A stretch of DNA of 64,000 bases from JBCCQH01 sp039024435 (GCA_039024435.1 JBCCQH010000017.1:17769-81768); one strand, 5' to 3'; shown: positions 1 through 8,680, counted from the first letter of the stretch. Program-made: numbers and translations. Notes: generated from the sequence alone by a model not told the origin.

Positions 1-246
1 GATCCAATCGCGCACACTGGAACTGCCGAGCATCCCGCGCTTGAGCACGAGGTTTTCGTAGCTGGGCATTTTGGGCAGCTTGAATTTATTGGTCAGTACT
101 CCCCCCACGGAGATGTCTTCGGTCTCAAAACTGACTTTCAGACCCGATACCTCCTGAAATGCCGATTCACCGCTGAGGTTACCTCCGGTGAATTCGACAT
201 TGAACATGAACCCCGGCAAGGGGTAATATGGGGAGTTGCCCGCCAT
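1..246 (-). CDS. Contractile injection system tail tube protein, 3' end cut by window edge
   Basis: Partial gene: the ATG is at 246 on the minus strand and 82 codons are visible before the window ends. The residues AFQEVSGLKVSFETED and LKRGMLGSSSVRDW are the conserved strand and loop signature of the phage T4 gp19-like inner tube family shared by phage tails and extracellular or type VI subtype iv injection systems. The family forms stacked hexameric rings inside the contractile sheath. It starts 7 bases after the stop of a second tube gene at 254-721, to which it is clearly related (FSEVSGL and SLKRGVF there). Paired tube genes usually mean that one makes the bulk tube and the other the ring next to the baseplate. 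Which copy does which cannot be told here. The baseplate, spike and ATPase genes would lie beyond the left edge. Confidence 0.85.
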   Translation of the reverse strand, partial: MAGNSPYYPLPGFMFNVEFTGGNLSGESAFQEVSGLKVSFETEDISVGGVLTNKFKLPKMPSYENLVLKRGMLGSSSVRDWI

Positions 247-253
247 CTAGGGA

Positions 254-721
254 TTAGGGATTGTTGTTGTTTTTGATTGTCATCCACTCAAAGGCAATCT
301 CCATCGTTTCGATGGCGGCCTCGTTGGCGTCCGATTTCAAGTCCGTCCCTGTGACTTTGGTGGGCCAGGCATTGTGCAAGGTCCAGACCATCGTCGGCTT
401 GTTCTTTTCGTTGAGCAGGGAAATGGTAATCGTCTCGCGCTTGATCGTATTGAGCTGAATTTTCGCAAACCAAGCGTAAAACTGATTTTGCCCCACGAAA
501 ACACCCCGCTTGAGGCTGACATTGCTGTATTTCTGGACGCCAGGCATCTTAATCGGCCAGGGATTCTTGCTGTTCCCGTGCCGGTACTCGATGATCTGCG
601 CCTCGGCATCCAGGCCGCTGACTTCACTGAACGACATTTTGTAGAGGCCACTGGCCCATTTCACGTCGAACTTGAATTTCGGCATGGGCCATATAGCATT
701 CTCGGTTGCTCCAGTTGCCAT
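254..721 (-). CDS. Contractile injection system tail tube protein
   Basis: A complete 155-residue protein of normal length for inner tube subunits (about 140-170). FKFDVKWASGLYKMSFSEVS near the N-terminus and IKMPGVQKYSNVSLKRGVF in the middle match the gp19-like tube family, and WMTIKNNNNP is the typical end of the last strand. It should assemble into the hollow tube that is driven through the target membrane when the sheath contracts. It lies 52 bases downstream of the sheath gene and 7 bases upstream of a second tube gene, all on the minus strand, which is the usual sheath-tube-tube order. Family assignment is strong. The target and cargo are not visible in this window. Confidence 0.9.
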   Translation of the reverse strand: MATGATENAIWPMPKFKFDVKWASGLYKMSFSEVSGLDAEAQIIEYRHGNSKNPWPIKMPGVQKYSNVSLKRGVFVGQNQFYAWFAKIQLNTIKRETITISLLNEKNKPTMVWTLHNAWPTKVTGTDLKSDANEAAIETMEIAFEWMTIKNNNNP

Positions 722-773
722 TTTATGTCTTGATTAATGATTTAACGATGAGAAATGATCAAAGGAGCAGGGA

Positions 774-2858
774 TCAGGACGTCGCCATCATCTGCTCGTA
801 GGTAATGATGATGAATTCAGCCGGGTGGATCATGGCCAGCTTGACCGAGACCCGCATGATGCCGTCCAGGATGTCCTGGGCAGTCATGGTCGCACCCAGT
901 CCGCACTCCACTTTGTAGGCATCCGCCGCCTTGGCGCCTTGCAAGCCCCCAGAAAGCCAGATGCTGTTCAGGAAGTTCTCAATCATGCTGGTGCAGGAAT
1001 CCCAGGTCGCCTCGTCATTCGGGGCAAAGACAAAGCTTTGTGTGGCATTGGCGACCGACTGCTCGATCATGATCAGCGTCCGGCGCACCGCAACGTAGCG
1101 GTAATTTTCGTCGTTGCCGTCGAGGGTACGCGCCCCCCAAACGATGGCCGGTCCGCGACCATAAAATGAGCGAATCACGTTGACCGATTTTCCGGCGAGG
1201 ACGTCGACGTTCAGCGGCGCTTGCTGCTGGTCGTTGATGCTCACCGTCGGCGAGACCACCGAGTCGATGTTGACGTTGGCGGGGGAATTCCACACCCCTA
1301 CTGTGTTGTCGTTCATGGTGTAGACTCCCGCCATCGCACCGCTGGGCGGCAGGATGTTCCACTTGTTGGCGATGGCCTGCATGAGGGTTTTATAACTCGG
1401 ATCCGAATTTTCCATCGCCGTGTTGTTCTGCTTGAGCAGGGTCTTGCAGTTGGTGATGACCCCATTGAGCGCCTGCAGCATCAGGTTGAAAGCATTCTGG
1501 TAGGCGACGCTGGCTAGGTTGTAAGCTTCGATCGCTTGGATACTCGGATCGCCGGCCAGGGTTCCGTAGGGGTCGGCCGTGGCGGCGGTCAGCTTCCAGG
1601 TGCCCATGCCCGAGTTGATCGGGGTTTTGGGGACGCCGCCGGGGAAATTGGTTTCGTAGGCCGCCAGGCTTTCGAGGGTTTGGGCCAGGGTGCCGTTGGC
1701 GCTGGTAAAGTTGGCTACCGCTCCGATCAGGTCCGAATCGACCAGTTTGAGATTGGGATTGGTACTGCTGCTGCCCTTGGAGCCGAGCTGGAAAAGGATG
1801 TTGTACATGTCCGCAATCACCGTACCCTGCTGCGCCAACATGCCCGCTTGCGGGGTGCTGCCTTGGTCGGCGCTCGGCGGGGTGCCCTTGAAGTAGGAGG
1901 TCCAGGTGATGTAAGCGGGGCCGCTCCCGGCAGCCGGCGCCGGCGGAACGAGCAGGTATTTCTCCAAGGTCTGCTCGTCTGTGGTCAGGCTGCCCAGGGC
2001 CGTGACAATCGGCCCGGCAAACAGATCAGTCATTTTCACCGGGGTATAGCCCGCCGGCGGTTGGGCCGGCTGGTAGACATTCGCGTAGGTCACGTCCGAT
2101 GTATCCACGATGGAAGTATTGAGCCAGGGATAGTAGGCCACTCCGTAACTCAGCGAATTCAGTCCAATGGCATTCCGGAAGGCAGAAATCACCCCGGTCG
2201 ATACGTCCTGGTCCCCTTGCCAAATGTCGAGTAGCGCCACCCGATCCATCAACTCTCCGGCCTGCATCAACATCTGCTGTTGCAGCACGACGTAGTCATT
2301 CTTGCTCGAAAGCGAAAGTCCATCGGACATAACGATCATCGTGGGCTTGGGAAACTGAATGGTCCGGAGCGCCGCCAATCCATCCAGCAGATCTTCTTTC
2401 GCGGCCACGGTTACCACGTCTTCAGTTTTGCCGGCAACATCCGTCGGTGTGAAGTATTCCCCCACCGAAACGATGTAAGCCTGTCCCCCACCGTTCATGT
2501 AGAACAGTTGCACGCTGTTGTAAACATAGAAGTTGGCCGAGGCCGCTTCCTTCACCGCATAGTACTCCCCGCCCATGGTAAAGTCGTAGGTCCCGGGGGC
2601 CGGAACGGGCTTTCCGGGAGGCGGCGCCACTTTGACGACAGGAAATTGGGTCGGGGCGGCCCCCCCAAAGTACTTGGTGTATTCGGCCAAACTGGAAATG
2701 AGCACCGGCAGGTTGTGGACGGACTTTCCGCGCACCGTGGCCATTTCCGTGTAGCCGATGAAGGCGGGTATCGCCGTGGGGACCTCGCCGATTGAGGGCG
2801 GGAAGGCGCTTTTTTCTACAGTGTAGACCCCGGGAGTTTGAGGATTATTAGCGTTCAT
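774..2858 (-). CDS. Contractile tail sheath protein, enlarged (694 residues)
   Basis: Sheath subunit of a contractile injection system. The N-terminus has TPGVYTVE, IPAFIGYTE, a segment ending EYTKYFGG, and VQLFYMNGGGQAYIVSVG. The C-terminus has GRGPAIVWGARTL, ENYRYVAVRRTLIMIEQSV and VKLAMIHPAEFIIITYEQ, the conserved core that forms the inter-subunit handshake. At 694 residues it is much longer than the compact sheath proteins of R-type pyocins or Photorhabdus cassettes (roughly 350-480). The additional length falls in the middle, about residues 210-560, and is rich in Pro, Gly, Asn and Thr, as expected of a surface-exposed insertion. It follows the unknown 339-residue gene by 35 bases in one operon. 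Confidence 0.92.
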   Translation of the reverse strand: MNANNPQTPGVYTVEKSAFPPSIGEVPTAIPAFIGYTEMATVRGKSVHNLPVLISSLAEYTKYFGGAAPTQFPVVKVAPPPGKPVPAPGTYDFTMGGEYYAVKEAASANFYVYNSVQLFYMNGGGQAYIVSVGEYFTPTDVAGKTEDVVTVAAKEDLLDGLAALRTIQFPKPTMIVMSDGLSLSSKNDYVVLQQQMLMQAGELMDRVALLDIWQGDQDVSTGVISAFRNAIGLNSLSYGVAYYPWLNTSIVDTSDVTYANVYQPAQPPAGYTPVKMTDLFAGPIVTALGSLTTDEQTLEKYLLVPPAPAAGSGPAYITWTSYFKGTPPSADQGSTPQAGMLAQQGTVIADMYNILFQLGSKGSSSTNPNLKLVDSDLIGAVANFTSANGTLAQTLESLAAYETNFPGGVPKTPINSGMGTWKLTAATADPYGTLAGDPSIQAIEAYNLASVAYQNAFNLMLQALNGVITNCKTLLKQNNTAMENSDPSYKTLMQAIANKWNILPPSGAMAGVYTMNDNTVGVWNSPANVNIDSVVSPTVSINDQQQAPLNVDVLAGKSVNVIRSFYGRGPAIVWGARTLDGNDENYRYVAVRRTLIMIEQSVANATQSFVFAPNDEATWDSCTSMIENFLNSIWLSGGLQGAKAADAYKVECGLGATMTAQDILDGIMRVSVKLAMIHPAEFIIITYEQMMATS

Positions 2859-2893
2859 GGACGTATTGAATCAGGTATGATGCGAAATTTCAG

Positions 2894-3913
2894 TTACAGG
2901 TGGACGTGCAAGTCCGACAATAGCACTTGTTCGGTGCGCAGCAATCCGGTCTGGTTCCCAAATTGGGCCGGCGTCGGATGCGGAAGCTGAACCTGGGCAT
3001 TGTTACTGCCCATCCGCAGCTTGAAGTCGTAGTGGCGCTGCTTTTCGTAGGACAAAGGAGACGTCGCGGTAAAAGACAGCAGGTGCCGGCCATTTTTCTT
3101 GTACGGCGTAGAAGGAACGAAACCGATCTGGTGTCCATCGTAAGACGCCGGATCAATCGATACCGATTGGTCAGTAATCGGATAAGGAGAAGAAATCGTG
3201 TAGCGATAATAGGTACGGCGGCTGCGAAATACCAAGCGGTAGCTCTCGGAAAAGAAACCGCGGTGGTGGTTGACATCCCATTCAAATATCGCTAAGGGCC
3301 GCAGGGGACTGCCGGTAATGTCGAGGAAAAAGTCGGTCTTCCAGCTTTTTCCACTGGCAAATTCAAGCTTCACGCTGTAAGCGCCCCCCGGCATTTCCCG
3401 CATGTCGATCTGGTAGGCGGAGATTGGAATATTGCGGTACTTCATTTGCCGCAACTCCTTGCCCGCGTAGCGGCTGAGGGTGGCCGCGGTGAGCACCGCT
3501 TTGTTTTTCTGCCCCAAGTAGTTTTCCGGGATCGCCAGTTTGGGAATGCGCCCTTGCCAGGCAATCGCCTTGGCAAACAGTTGCGGATTCTTCGAATTGA
3601 GGTTCGAAAAGTACCAGACTTGACGGGGGGTGCCCGGTTCTTCCAGCACCCGCAGGATGTTCTGGTCGCGCAAGCGGATGTAAAATGAGTAGCGGGACTC
3701 CGGAAGTTGGGAATCCGGAACCCGGTCGCCGTACCCCCGCGAAATGAAGAACCCCCCCAATATATCGCGGAACTGATACCCAGGAGCTGGATTCATGAAT
3801 GCCGGCGGTTCAGCGGGGGAAAATTTAAAGTATTGCTGCCCAATCGCTCCGCCTTCGAGGGTGTCGACTTTTACCGTGACAATGCTCCGATAGGTGACCT
3901 CACGCGTATTCAT
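2894..3913 (-). CDS. Unknown protein between cap and sheath genes of the injection system
   Basis: 339 residues, no signal peptide, no membrane segment and no motif I recognise. It is rich in aromatic and basic residues and looks beta-rich. Its ATG at 3913 overlaps the end of the DUF4255 gene by 4 bases (ATGA), so the two are probably translationally coupled, and the sheath gene follows 35 bases later. The order cap, this protein, sheath, tube, tube suggests a structural part, for example a tail-end adaptor or an assembly factor. That is inference from position only. The segment RSRRTYYRYTISSPYPI and the repeated Arg/Tyr pairs are the most distinctive visible features. Confidence 0.7.
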   Translation of the reverse strand: MNTREVTYRSIVTVKVDTLEGGAIGQQYFKFSPAEPPAFMNPAPGYQFRDILGGFFISRGYGDRVPDSQLPESRYSFYIRLRDQNILRVLEEPGTPRQVWYFSNLNSKNPQLFAKAIAWQGRIPKLAIPENYLGQKNKAVLTAATLSRYAGKELRQMKYRNIPISAYQIDMREMPGGAYSVKLEFASGKSWKTDFFLDITGSPLRPLAIFEWDVNHHRGFFSESYRLVFRSRRTYYRYTISSPYPITDQSVSIDPASYDGHQIGFVPSTPYKKNGRHLLSFTATSPLSYEKQRHYDFKLRMGSNNAQVQLPHPTPAQFGNQTGLLRTEQVLLSDLHVHL

Positions 3914-4491
3914 AACGGGCTTACCTCGTCTTCAACGGTGATGATTTGGGGGGCAGTGGCGGTGGTACTCGGGTCGGAAACGGCAATCAGTTGCATTTTG
4001 TACAGTACCGAAGGCATGTACTTGGCTCCGATCAAGTTCCACATGTAGCTCTTCTGGACAAAATCCTGCGATTCAAAGTGGAAGTCCAATTTTTGCACAC
4101 TGGCCGGTAGGGTAGGAAAGCTGTCGCGGTCCATCTGCGGGTGCTGCTGAAAAAACTCCAGCACAAAGCTTAAAAAGTTGAGTGCGTCGACCGTATTTTT
4201 TGCCTTGAAGTAGCCGGAAAAAAGCAAGTACACGTTTAAATGGATCGCCGAAAAGTCAATTGCTCCGCCGTAACCCGGGTAGGCACCCGCATTATAGGAG
4301 TACGCCGATCCATCCTTGCGCAGGTCTACCATCGTCATTACGATCACATTATCGGTCGTAATGGCGAGGGATCCGTCCTGGTTGAAGATCGGTGAGATCA
4401 CGACCTTATTCGTTCCCGGCCCGTAGCCTTGCTTTCGCGCTATGTAGGAATTCAATTGGTCGCCAATATATGCAATGACTTTTCCAAGCAT
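3910..4491 (-). CDS. DUF4255/Pvc16-like tail cap protein
   Basis: 193 residues. The segment YMWNLIGAKYMPSVLYKM near residues 145-165 is the hallmark of the DUF4255 (Pvc16 N-terminal) family, which caps the distal end of the tube and sheath in extracellular contractile injection systems. The N-terminus (MLGKVIAYIGDQLNSYI) also fits, since the family begins with a short helix. It is the first gene of the injection operon on the minus strand, with about 200 bases to rlmD upstream, and it overlaps the next gene by 4 bases. The operon promoter should therefore lie in about 4492-4590, although I could not find a clean Bacteroidota box there. Confidence 0.88.
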   Translation of the reverse strand: MLGKVIAYIGDQLNSYIARKQGYGPGTNKVVISPIFNQDGSLAITTDNVIVMTMVDLRKDGSAYSYNAGAYPGYGGAIDFSAIHLNVYLLFSGYFKAKNTVDALNFLSFVLEFFQQHPQMDRDSFPTLPASVQKLDFHFESQDFVQKSYMWNLIGAKYMPSVLYKMQLIAVSDPSTTATAPQIITVEDEVSPL

Positions 4492-4590
4492 TGGCGTCTA
4501 CCATTTATCCATATCACTTTCTAAATATTGTAAGATTAATCTGGAATTGCAAATCGATTCACCAACATTTAACGGCAGAATGATTCCGTT

Positions 4591-4616
4591 AAAAACCGCC
4601 AAAATTGCGGTTTAAA
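4591..4616 (-). terminator. Probable terminator after rlmD
   Basis: Stem of AAACCGC and GCGGTTT around a short A/T-rich loop. On the minus strand the right arm runs into a T tract (GCGGTTTTTAACG). It sits about 75 bases beyond the rlmD stop and ahead of the injection operon, so it separates the two units. Confidence 0.5.
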
Positions 4617-4688
4617 TGCTGTATTCGGTGACTTTGGGCTCAGCAGTTGCCCGCGTCGGAAAGACGTCCGCGCATCGGCGTACCGGGC

Positions 4689-6101
4689 TTAGGCTTTCAG
4701 TTCCAGATAGGCTACATTCTCCACGTGGCTGGTCTGGGGAAACATATCGACTGGCTGGACGTAGACGACCCGGTAGGCTTCCGAAAGCAGGGCCAAATCA
4801 CGGGCTTGGGTGGCCGGGTTGCAGGAAACGTAGACGATCCGGGGAGCACGCATCTGGAGAAGTTGTTGTACCACGGGCTGGTCCATGCCATTGCGGGGTG
4901 GATCGGTGATGACCAGGTCCGGCCGGCCGTGGACGTCGACAAATTCATCTTTCAGCAGTTCCTTCATGTTCCCAGCATGGAAGCTCAGGTGATCGAGTCC
5001 GTTCAGTTCCAGGTTTGTGTAAGCGTCCCGTACCGCTGATTCCACGTACTCAATGCCCACGATTTTGTCCGCCAGGTCACTGACGTAAATCCCGATTGAA
5101 CCCGCGCCGCAGTAGAGGTCGTAAATCGTTCCGACCTTCTCCCCAATCGCCTTGCGCACCTCGTCGTAAAGCACGCGGGCCTGGTGGGTATTGGTCTGGA
5201 AAAAACTCGTCGGACTCACACGAAACTTCCACCGTCCCAGGTGCTCGGTGATGTAGGCTGGCCCTTTCCAGATCCGGGGCTCCAGATTTGAGTAGGTGGA
5301 GTTCCACTTGTGGTTGTACATCCAGACAAAGGAGGTAATCTGAGGAAACTTATCCGCCAAATGGCCAAACAAACCGTCTACCTCCGTGGGATCCTCCTCC
5401 CCGACGATCATCATCAGCATCAGTTCCCGGGTGCCTTCACTTGTCCGGAATACCATATTGCGAAAGTAACCCGTATGCATGCGCAGGTCATACCAAGTCA
5501 GTTCCCGCTGACGGGTATAGGCCCGGATTTCATTGCGGATTTCGTCGATCACCGGCCAGTGCAGGTGACAGTTCTCAATGTCGATGACCTTATCAAAAAA
5601 TTTTGCGACGTGGTAGCCCACCGCTCCGTACCAGTCAATCGGCTCCCCCTTTTTGATGACATGCCCGGGCACCCACTGCCGGTTGGAAAAGGAAAATTCG
5701 ACTTTATTGCGGTAGTTGTACGGCAATTCGCAGCCCATGATTGGGCGCTCCTCCTCGATCTCGAGGTGGCCAATGCGCTTGAAAGTATCGCGCACCATTT
5801 TTTCCTTGTAAAAAAGCTGCTTGTCGTAACTCAGGTTTTGCCACTTACATCCCCCACAATCCCCAAAATGAAAGCAGCGCGCCTTCACCCGGTCCGGCGA
5901 GCGCTCGAGCATGCGGTCAATCAACCCCGTCGGGACGCCCTTCTCCTTGCCGGTTACCCGGACATTGATGCGGTCGCCTGGCACCGCCTTGTGGACAAAA
6001 AATACCTCTCCGTCCTTCTTGCCGATTCCTTTGCCTTTGCTGGAAGTATCGACGATGGTGACGTCTTCGACTACGTACTGCTTCTTCTTTTTCCTTCCCA
6101 T
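4689..6101 (-). CDS. rlmD: 23S rRNA (uracil-5-)-methyltransferase, RlmD/RumA family
   Basis: SAM-dependent methyltransferase that makes m5U in 23S rRNA. Using the ATG at 6101 the protein has 470 residues, starting MGRKKKK with a TRAM-type RNA-binding domain at about residues 8-65. The iron-sulfur cysteines are C76, C82 and C85 (CFHFGDCGGCKW), and a fourth lies in VIDIENCHLHW. The SAM loop is DLYCGAGSIGIYVS, the substrate motif is DPPRNGMDQP, and the nucleophile is the Cys in VYVSCNPAT. The frame is open for 24 more codons upstream with an alternative ATG at 6173, but family alignment and the Lys-rich start favour 6101. Whether the target is U1939, another 23S site or a tRNA cannot be settled from motifs, so the symbol follows the closest family. 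Confidence 0.88.
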   Translation of the reverse strand: MGRKKKKQYVVEDVTIVDTSSKGKGIGKKDGEVFFVHKAVPGDRINVRVTGKEKGVPTGLIDRMLERSPDRVKARCFHFGDCGGCKWQNLSYDKQLFYKEKMVRDTFKRIGHLEIEEERPIMGCELPYNYRNKVEFSFSNRQWVPGHVIKKGEPIDWYGAVGYHVAKFFDKVIDIENCHLHWPVIDEIRNEIRAYTRQRELTWYDLRMHTGYFRNMVFRTSEGTRELMLMMIVGEEDPTEVDGLFGHLADKFPQITSFVWMYNHKWNSTYSNLEPRIWKGPAYITEHLGRWKFRVSPTSFFQTNTHQARVLYDEVRKAIGEKVGTIYDLYCGAGSIGIYVSDLADKIVGIEYVESAVRDAYTNLELNGLDHLSFHAGNMKELLKDEFVDVHGRPDLVITDPPRNGMDQPVVQQLLQMRAPRIVYVSCNPATQARDLALLSEAYRVVYVQPVDMFPQTSHVENVAYLELKA

Positions 6102-6288
6102 GAAATGCGCGTTCAAACTCCGCTTAGGGGCGATTTCGATGCAATCCTGCGATTTTGCCGGCGCAGATTTCAAAAATCATTTTTAAACCGCCTTTTAGTT
6201 CAACCAATTGAGCAGCAAAGATCTCAAAATGGCGCTTGAATCGCAAGGCGTGGGGGATATTGCCGATAAATCAATCGCGCAGGGGTTT

Positions 6289-6795
6289 TTACCGAAGCGG
6301 TCGCAAAAGGCGGGCGGCCAAAACGGCGGCGGCAAACTTGATCGCAATCGGATAGGCAAAGGGAAACAGCCCCACCTCCAAGGTTGCCGCCCAAGGCATG
6401 CCCGTTTCCAGCTTCAATCCCGCCAGCCCAAAAGCAAAAATCACCGTTTGCCCACTCAACGTCGCCAGGGCATCCCGCACCAATACTGGCTTTCGCCAGA
6501 AGGCAATCACTCCTACCACCACACTCGCGGCAAAATAACCGATCAAATAGCCCCCGGTCGGACCCGCCAAGTGGGTCAGGCCCGCGCCGCCATCGGCGAA
6601 CACCGGGACGCCCAAAATGCCCACCGTGAGGTACAAAAGCGTACTGAGTCCTCCCAGACGGGGCCCAAGCACCAAGCCCGCCAACAACACAAAGAAGTCA
6701 GAAAGGATGAAGGGAACGGGTCCCAGGGGCAACTCTACCTGCGCCCCCACTGCCATGAGCAGAGCAAAGATCGGAATGGCCAGGCGCCGACGCAT
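6289..6795 (-). CDS. bioY: BioY biotin transporter (ECF S component)
   Basis: 168 residues with about six hydrophobic helices. LGPVPFILSDFFVLLAGLVLG and AGPTGGYLIGYFAA are the BioY signatures, the latter containing the GPTGGYLxG loop that contacts biotin. BioY can work alone or with the shared ECF ATPases, and no EcfA or EcfT gene is nearby. Its ATG overlaps the stop of the upstream membrane-protein gene (ATGA at 6792-6795), so the pair is co-translated. No BirA-type operator was recognised. Confidence 0.9.
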   Translation of the reverse strand: MRRRLAIPIFALLMAVGAQVELPLGPVPFILSDFFVLLAGLVLGPRLGGLSTLLYLTVGILGVPVFADGGAGLTHLAGPTGGYLIGYFAASVVVGVIAFWRKPVLVRDALATLSGQTVIFAFGLAGLKLETGMPWAATLEVGLFPFAYPIAIKFAAAVLAARLLRPLR

Positions 6796-7214
6796 CAGCC
6801 GCGCCGCTCGAACCGCACCGAAATGCCCCCCCCATTGCCCCCATTGCCCCCGTTACCGCTATTGCCGTCGCCACGGTTGTTTTGCCGGGGCGGATCCAGG
6901 AAATAGCTGACGATGCTGATGATCAACGATCCCCAAACTGCCGGCCAAAAACCATCGACGGTGAAATCGGGCACCAAATCCCCGGCAAAGATCAGCAAGG
7001 CCGCATTGATCACCACCAGGAAGAATCCCAGGGTCAGGATGATCAGCGGGATGGAGATGAGTTGCAGGATCGGTTTGACGATGGCGTTCAACAACGCCAG
7101 CACCAAGGCCACCAAGATGGCGGTCCAAAAATCGTCCACGGTAATTCCGTTCACCCAAGTGGCGGCGAGGTATACCGCCAATGCGGTGCCGAGGACTTTG
7201 AATATTGTTCTCAT
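6795..7214 (-). CDS. Small membrane protein, phage holin 4-2-like family
   Basis: 139 residues from the ATG at 7214. There are four hydrophobic helices with LNAIVKPILQLISIPLIILT, the conserved core of the PF04020-type four-helix membrane family. The family is named after mycobacteriophage holin but is widespread as a chromosomal protein of unknown role, so lysis should not be assumed. The C-terminal tail after PPRQNN is low-complexity Gly/Asn (GNGGNGGNGGG). An in-frame ATG further upstream at 7298 would add a polar 28-residue leader not expected in the family. It is coupled to bioY by a 4-base overlap. Confidence 0.75.
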   Translation of the reverse strand: MRTIFKVLGTALAVYLAATWVNGITVDDFWTAILVALVLALLNAIVKPILQLISIPLIILTLGFFLVVINAALLIFAGDLVPDFTVDGFWPAVWGSLIISIVSYFLDPPRQNNRGDGNSGNGGNGGNGGGISVRFERRG

Positions 7215-7675
7215 TGGTACGGGTTTGTTCTTTAATATATCGAATTTTTCCCGAAAAAGTTGCCCCAAATGTGCCGCCAAAATCTGGTTGGCAAGCACGG
7301 GAATGGGGCGGTGCTTCGTTTTCTCGAAGGCTTGGGCGACCTTTTGCTTTGATCAGCGCCGACCGGTTCGCAATGGGGGCCGGGCAGTCCTGCAGTTCGA
7401 TCTTTCTTGCGCGGACAAGCGGATTCAGAGGCCCGCCGCCGTCCGGTAATCCCACGCGGCTCGGGGCAAAGACCCAATTTAGGGCAAAGTCAGCTCCCCC
7501 CCCCTCGGGGTGCTCCGCCGGCGGCTTTGCGGGAGGAAAACGGGATGGTGGATCGGGGCTTCCGCTGTCGAAAATGATCGGGTATTGCGGAGGGATCATT
7601 GTGGATAACGGAAAAACGTCCCGGAGTCCTACGCAGCGACTCCCGGGACGTTTCCCGATTGCGAAATCGGATGGA
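7215..7675. other. Intergenic region, no gene supported
   Basis: About 460 bases between the holin-like gene and the epimerase stop. It holds the epimerase terminator at its right end and a G/C-rich stretch with runs of C. A long frame passes through on the minus strand, but it is only the out-of-frame shadow of the holin-like gene extended through G/C-rich DNA. The holin-like promoter should be within about 7220-7300; I saw no clear match to the Bacteroidota consensus. Confidence 0.6.
7612..7650 (-). terminator. Rho-independent terminator after the pnp-epimerase operon
   Basis: Arms 7617-7627 (CGTCCCGGAGT) and 7639-7650 (ACTCCCGGGACG) pair with one bulged base. On the minus strand the stem is followed by five T residues (7612-7616). 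It lies about 25 bases past the epimerase stop. Confidence 0.8.
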
Positions 7676-8668
7676 TCAGACTTTCAAGGCTGCGCTTTTG
7701 TAGGCGATGATATCCTTGAGTATCCCATCCAGATCGTACTCAATTTCAAAATCGAGTGCCTTCTTGAGTTTGGTGATATCGGCGGTGCGGCGCATCATGT
7801 CTTCGAACCCTTTGCCGTAAGCATCCTGGTAAGAAATATGGACCAACTTGCTCGAACTCTCCGCCAGATCGATGATGCGCTGCGCGAGGTAGTTGATGCT
7901 GACTTCAAATGGGTTGCCCACATTGAAGACTTCCCCCAGTCCCTTGCCGGTGTCCATCAAGCCCCGTACCGCGCGGATCGCGTCCTTGACGTGCATAAAG
8001 CTGCGCTGTTGTTCGCCGGTGCCAAATACCACGACATCTTCCCCGCGCAGTGCCTGCTCGACAAAATTGGGGATGACCATGCCGTAGTTCGACAACTGCT
8101 GGGGACCAACCGTATTGAAGAAACGCGCCACGACAACTTGGGTGCCGTGCTGCTTGTGATAGGCCAGGGAGAGGAATTCGTCCAGGGCCTTGGTATTGGC
8201 GTAGGCCCAACGGTGATTCTGGGTTGAACCTTCGACCCGGTAATCATCCTCCACCAGCTTGCGCTGACCGGTGGGGTCAAGCTTGTCCAGACTACGGCCG
8301 TACACCTCAGAAGTAGATGCCACCATGACCCGCTTGCCGAAATCGTTGACCGCCTCCAGGACGAAATCGATCCCCCGTACATTGTCGAGAATGGTGAGCA
8401 CGGGATTCTCCATGATATACTTGACGCCGACCGGAGCCGCGAGGTGGTAGACGTGGTCCGCCCATTCGATCAGAGGACGGACCGTATCTCGGTGGGCGAC
8501 ATTGCCTTCGATAAAGAGAAAACGGTCATGAAAACGGAACGGATCGAGGTTTTCGATCCGTCCGGTGCTGAGATTGTCCAGCACTTTGATTTCATTTCCG
8601 TCGTCCAGCAGTGCTTGGACCAGGTTTGACCCAATAAATCCTGCGCCGCCTGTTACGAGTATTCGCAT
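7676..8668 (-). CDS. NAD-dependent epimerase/dehydratase (extended SDR)
   Basis: 330 residues. VTGGAGFIGSNLVQ is the Rossmann NAD-binding loop, STSEVYG gives the catalytic Ser region, YANTK is the YxxxK pair, and ARFFNTVGPQQ and QQRSFMHVKDAIRA are the conserved C-terminal sugar-nucleotide motifs. It resembles UDP-glucuronate decarboxylase, UDP-glucose epimerase and similar enzymes of surface-sugar synthesis. The exact substrate cannot be assigned. It starts 12 bases after the pnp stop and is followed by a strong terminator, so it is probably the last gene of an rpsO-pnp-epimerase transcript, an unusual partner for pnp. Confidence 0.88.
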   Translation of the reverse strand: MRILVTGGAGFIGSNLVQALLDDGNEIKVLDNLSTGRIENLDPFRFHDRFLFIEGNVAHRDTVRPLIEWADHVYHLAAPVGVKYIMENPVLTILDNVRGIDFVLEAVNDFGKRVMVASTSEVYGRSLDKLDPTGQRKLVEDDYRVEGSTQNHRWAYANTKALDEFLSLAYHKQHGTQVVVARFFNTVGPQQLSNYGMVIPNFVEQALRGEDVVVFGTGEQQRSFMHVKDAIRAVRGLMDTGKGLGEVFNVGNPFEVSINYLAQRIIDLAESSSKLVHISYQDAYGKGFEDMMRRTADITKLKKALDFEIEYDLDGILKDIIAYKSAALKV

Positions 8669-8680
8669 GAGTTAGACGTG

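Noticed and set aside
1..4491. Prophage tail region
   Set aside because: DUF4255/Pvc16 and paired tubes fit an injection system better; no head, portal, terminase or integrase genes are in view, although the left flank is unseen.
6795..7214. Prophage lysis gene
   Set aside because: The holin-4-2-like family is chromosomal and coupled to bioY; no phage genes are adjacent.
6859..7599. 246-codon frame crossing the holin-like gene and spacer
   Set aside because: Pro/Arg-rich, low complexity, out of frame with the recognised membrane protein.
7305..7600. Gene in the G/C-rich spacer before the epimerase terminator
   Set aside because: Composition explains the open frames; no motifs.
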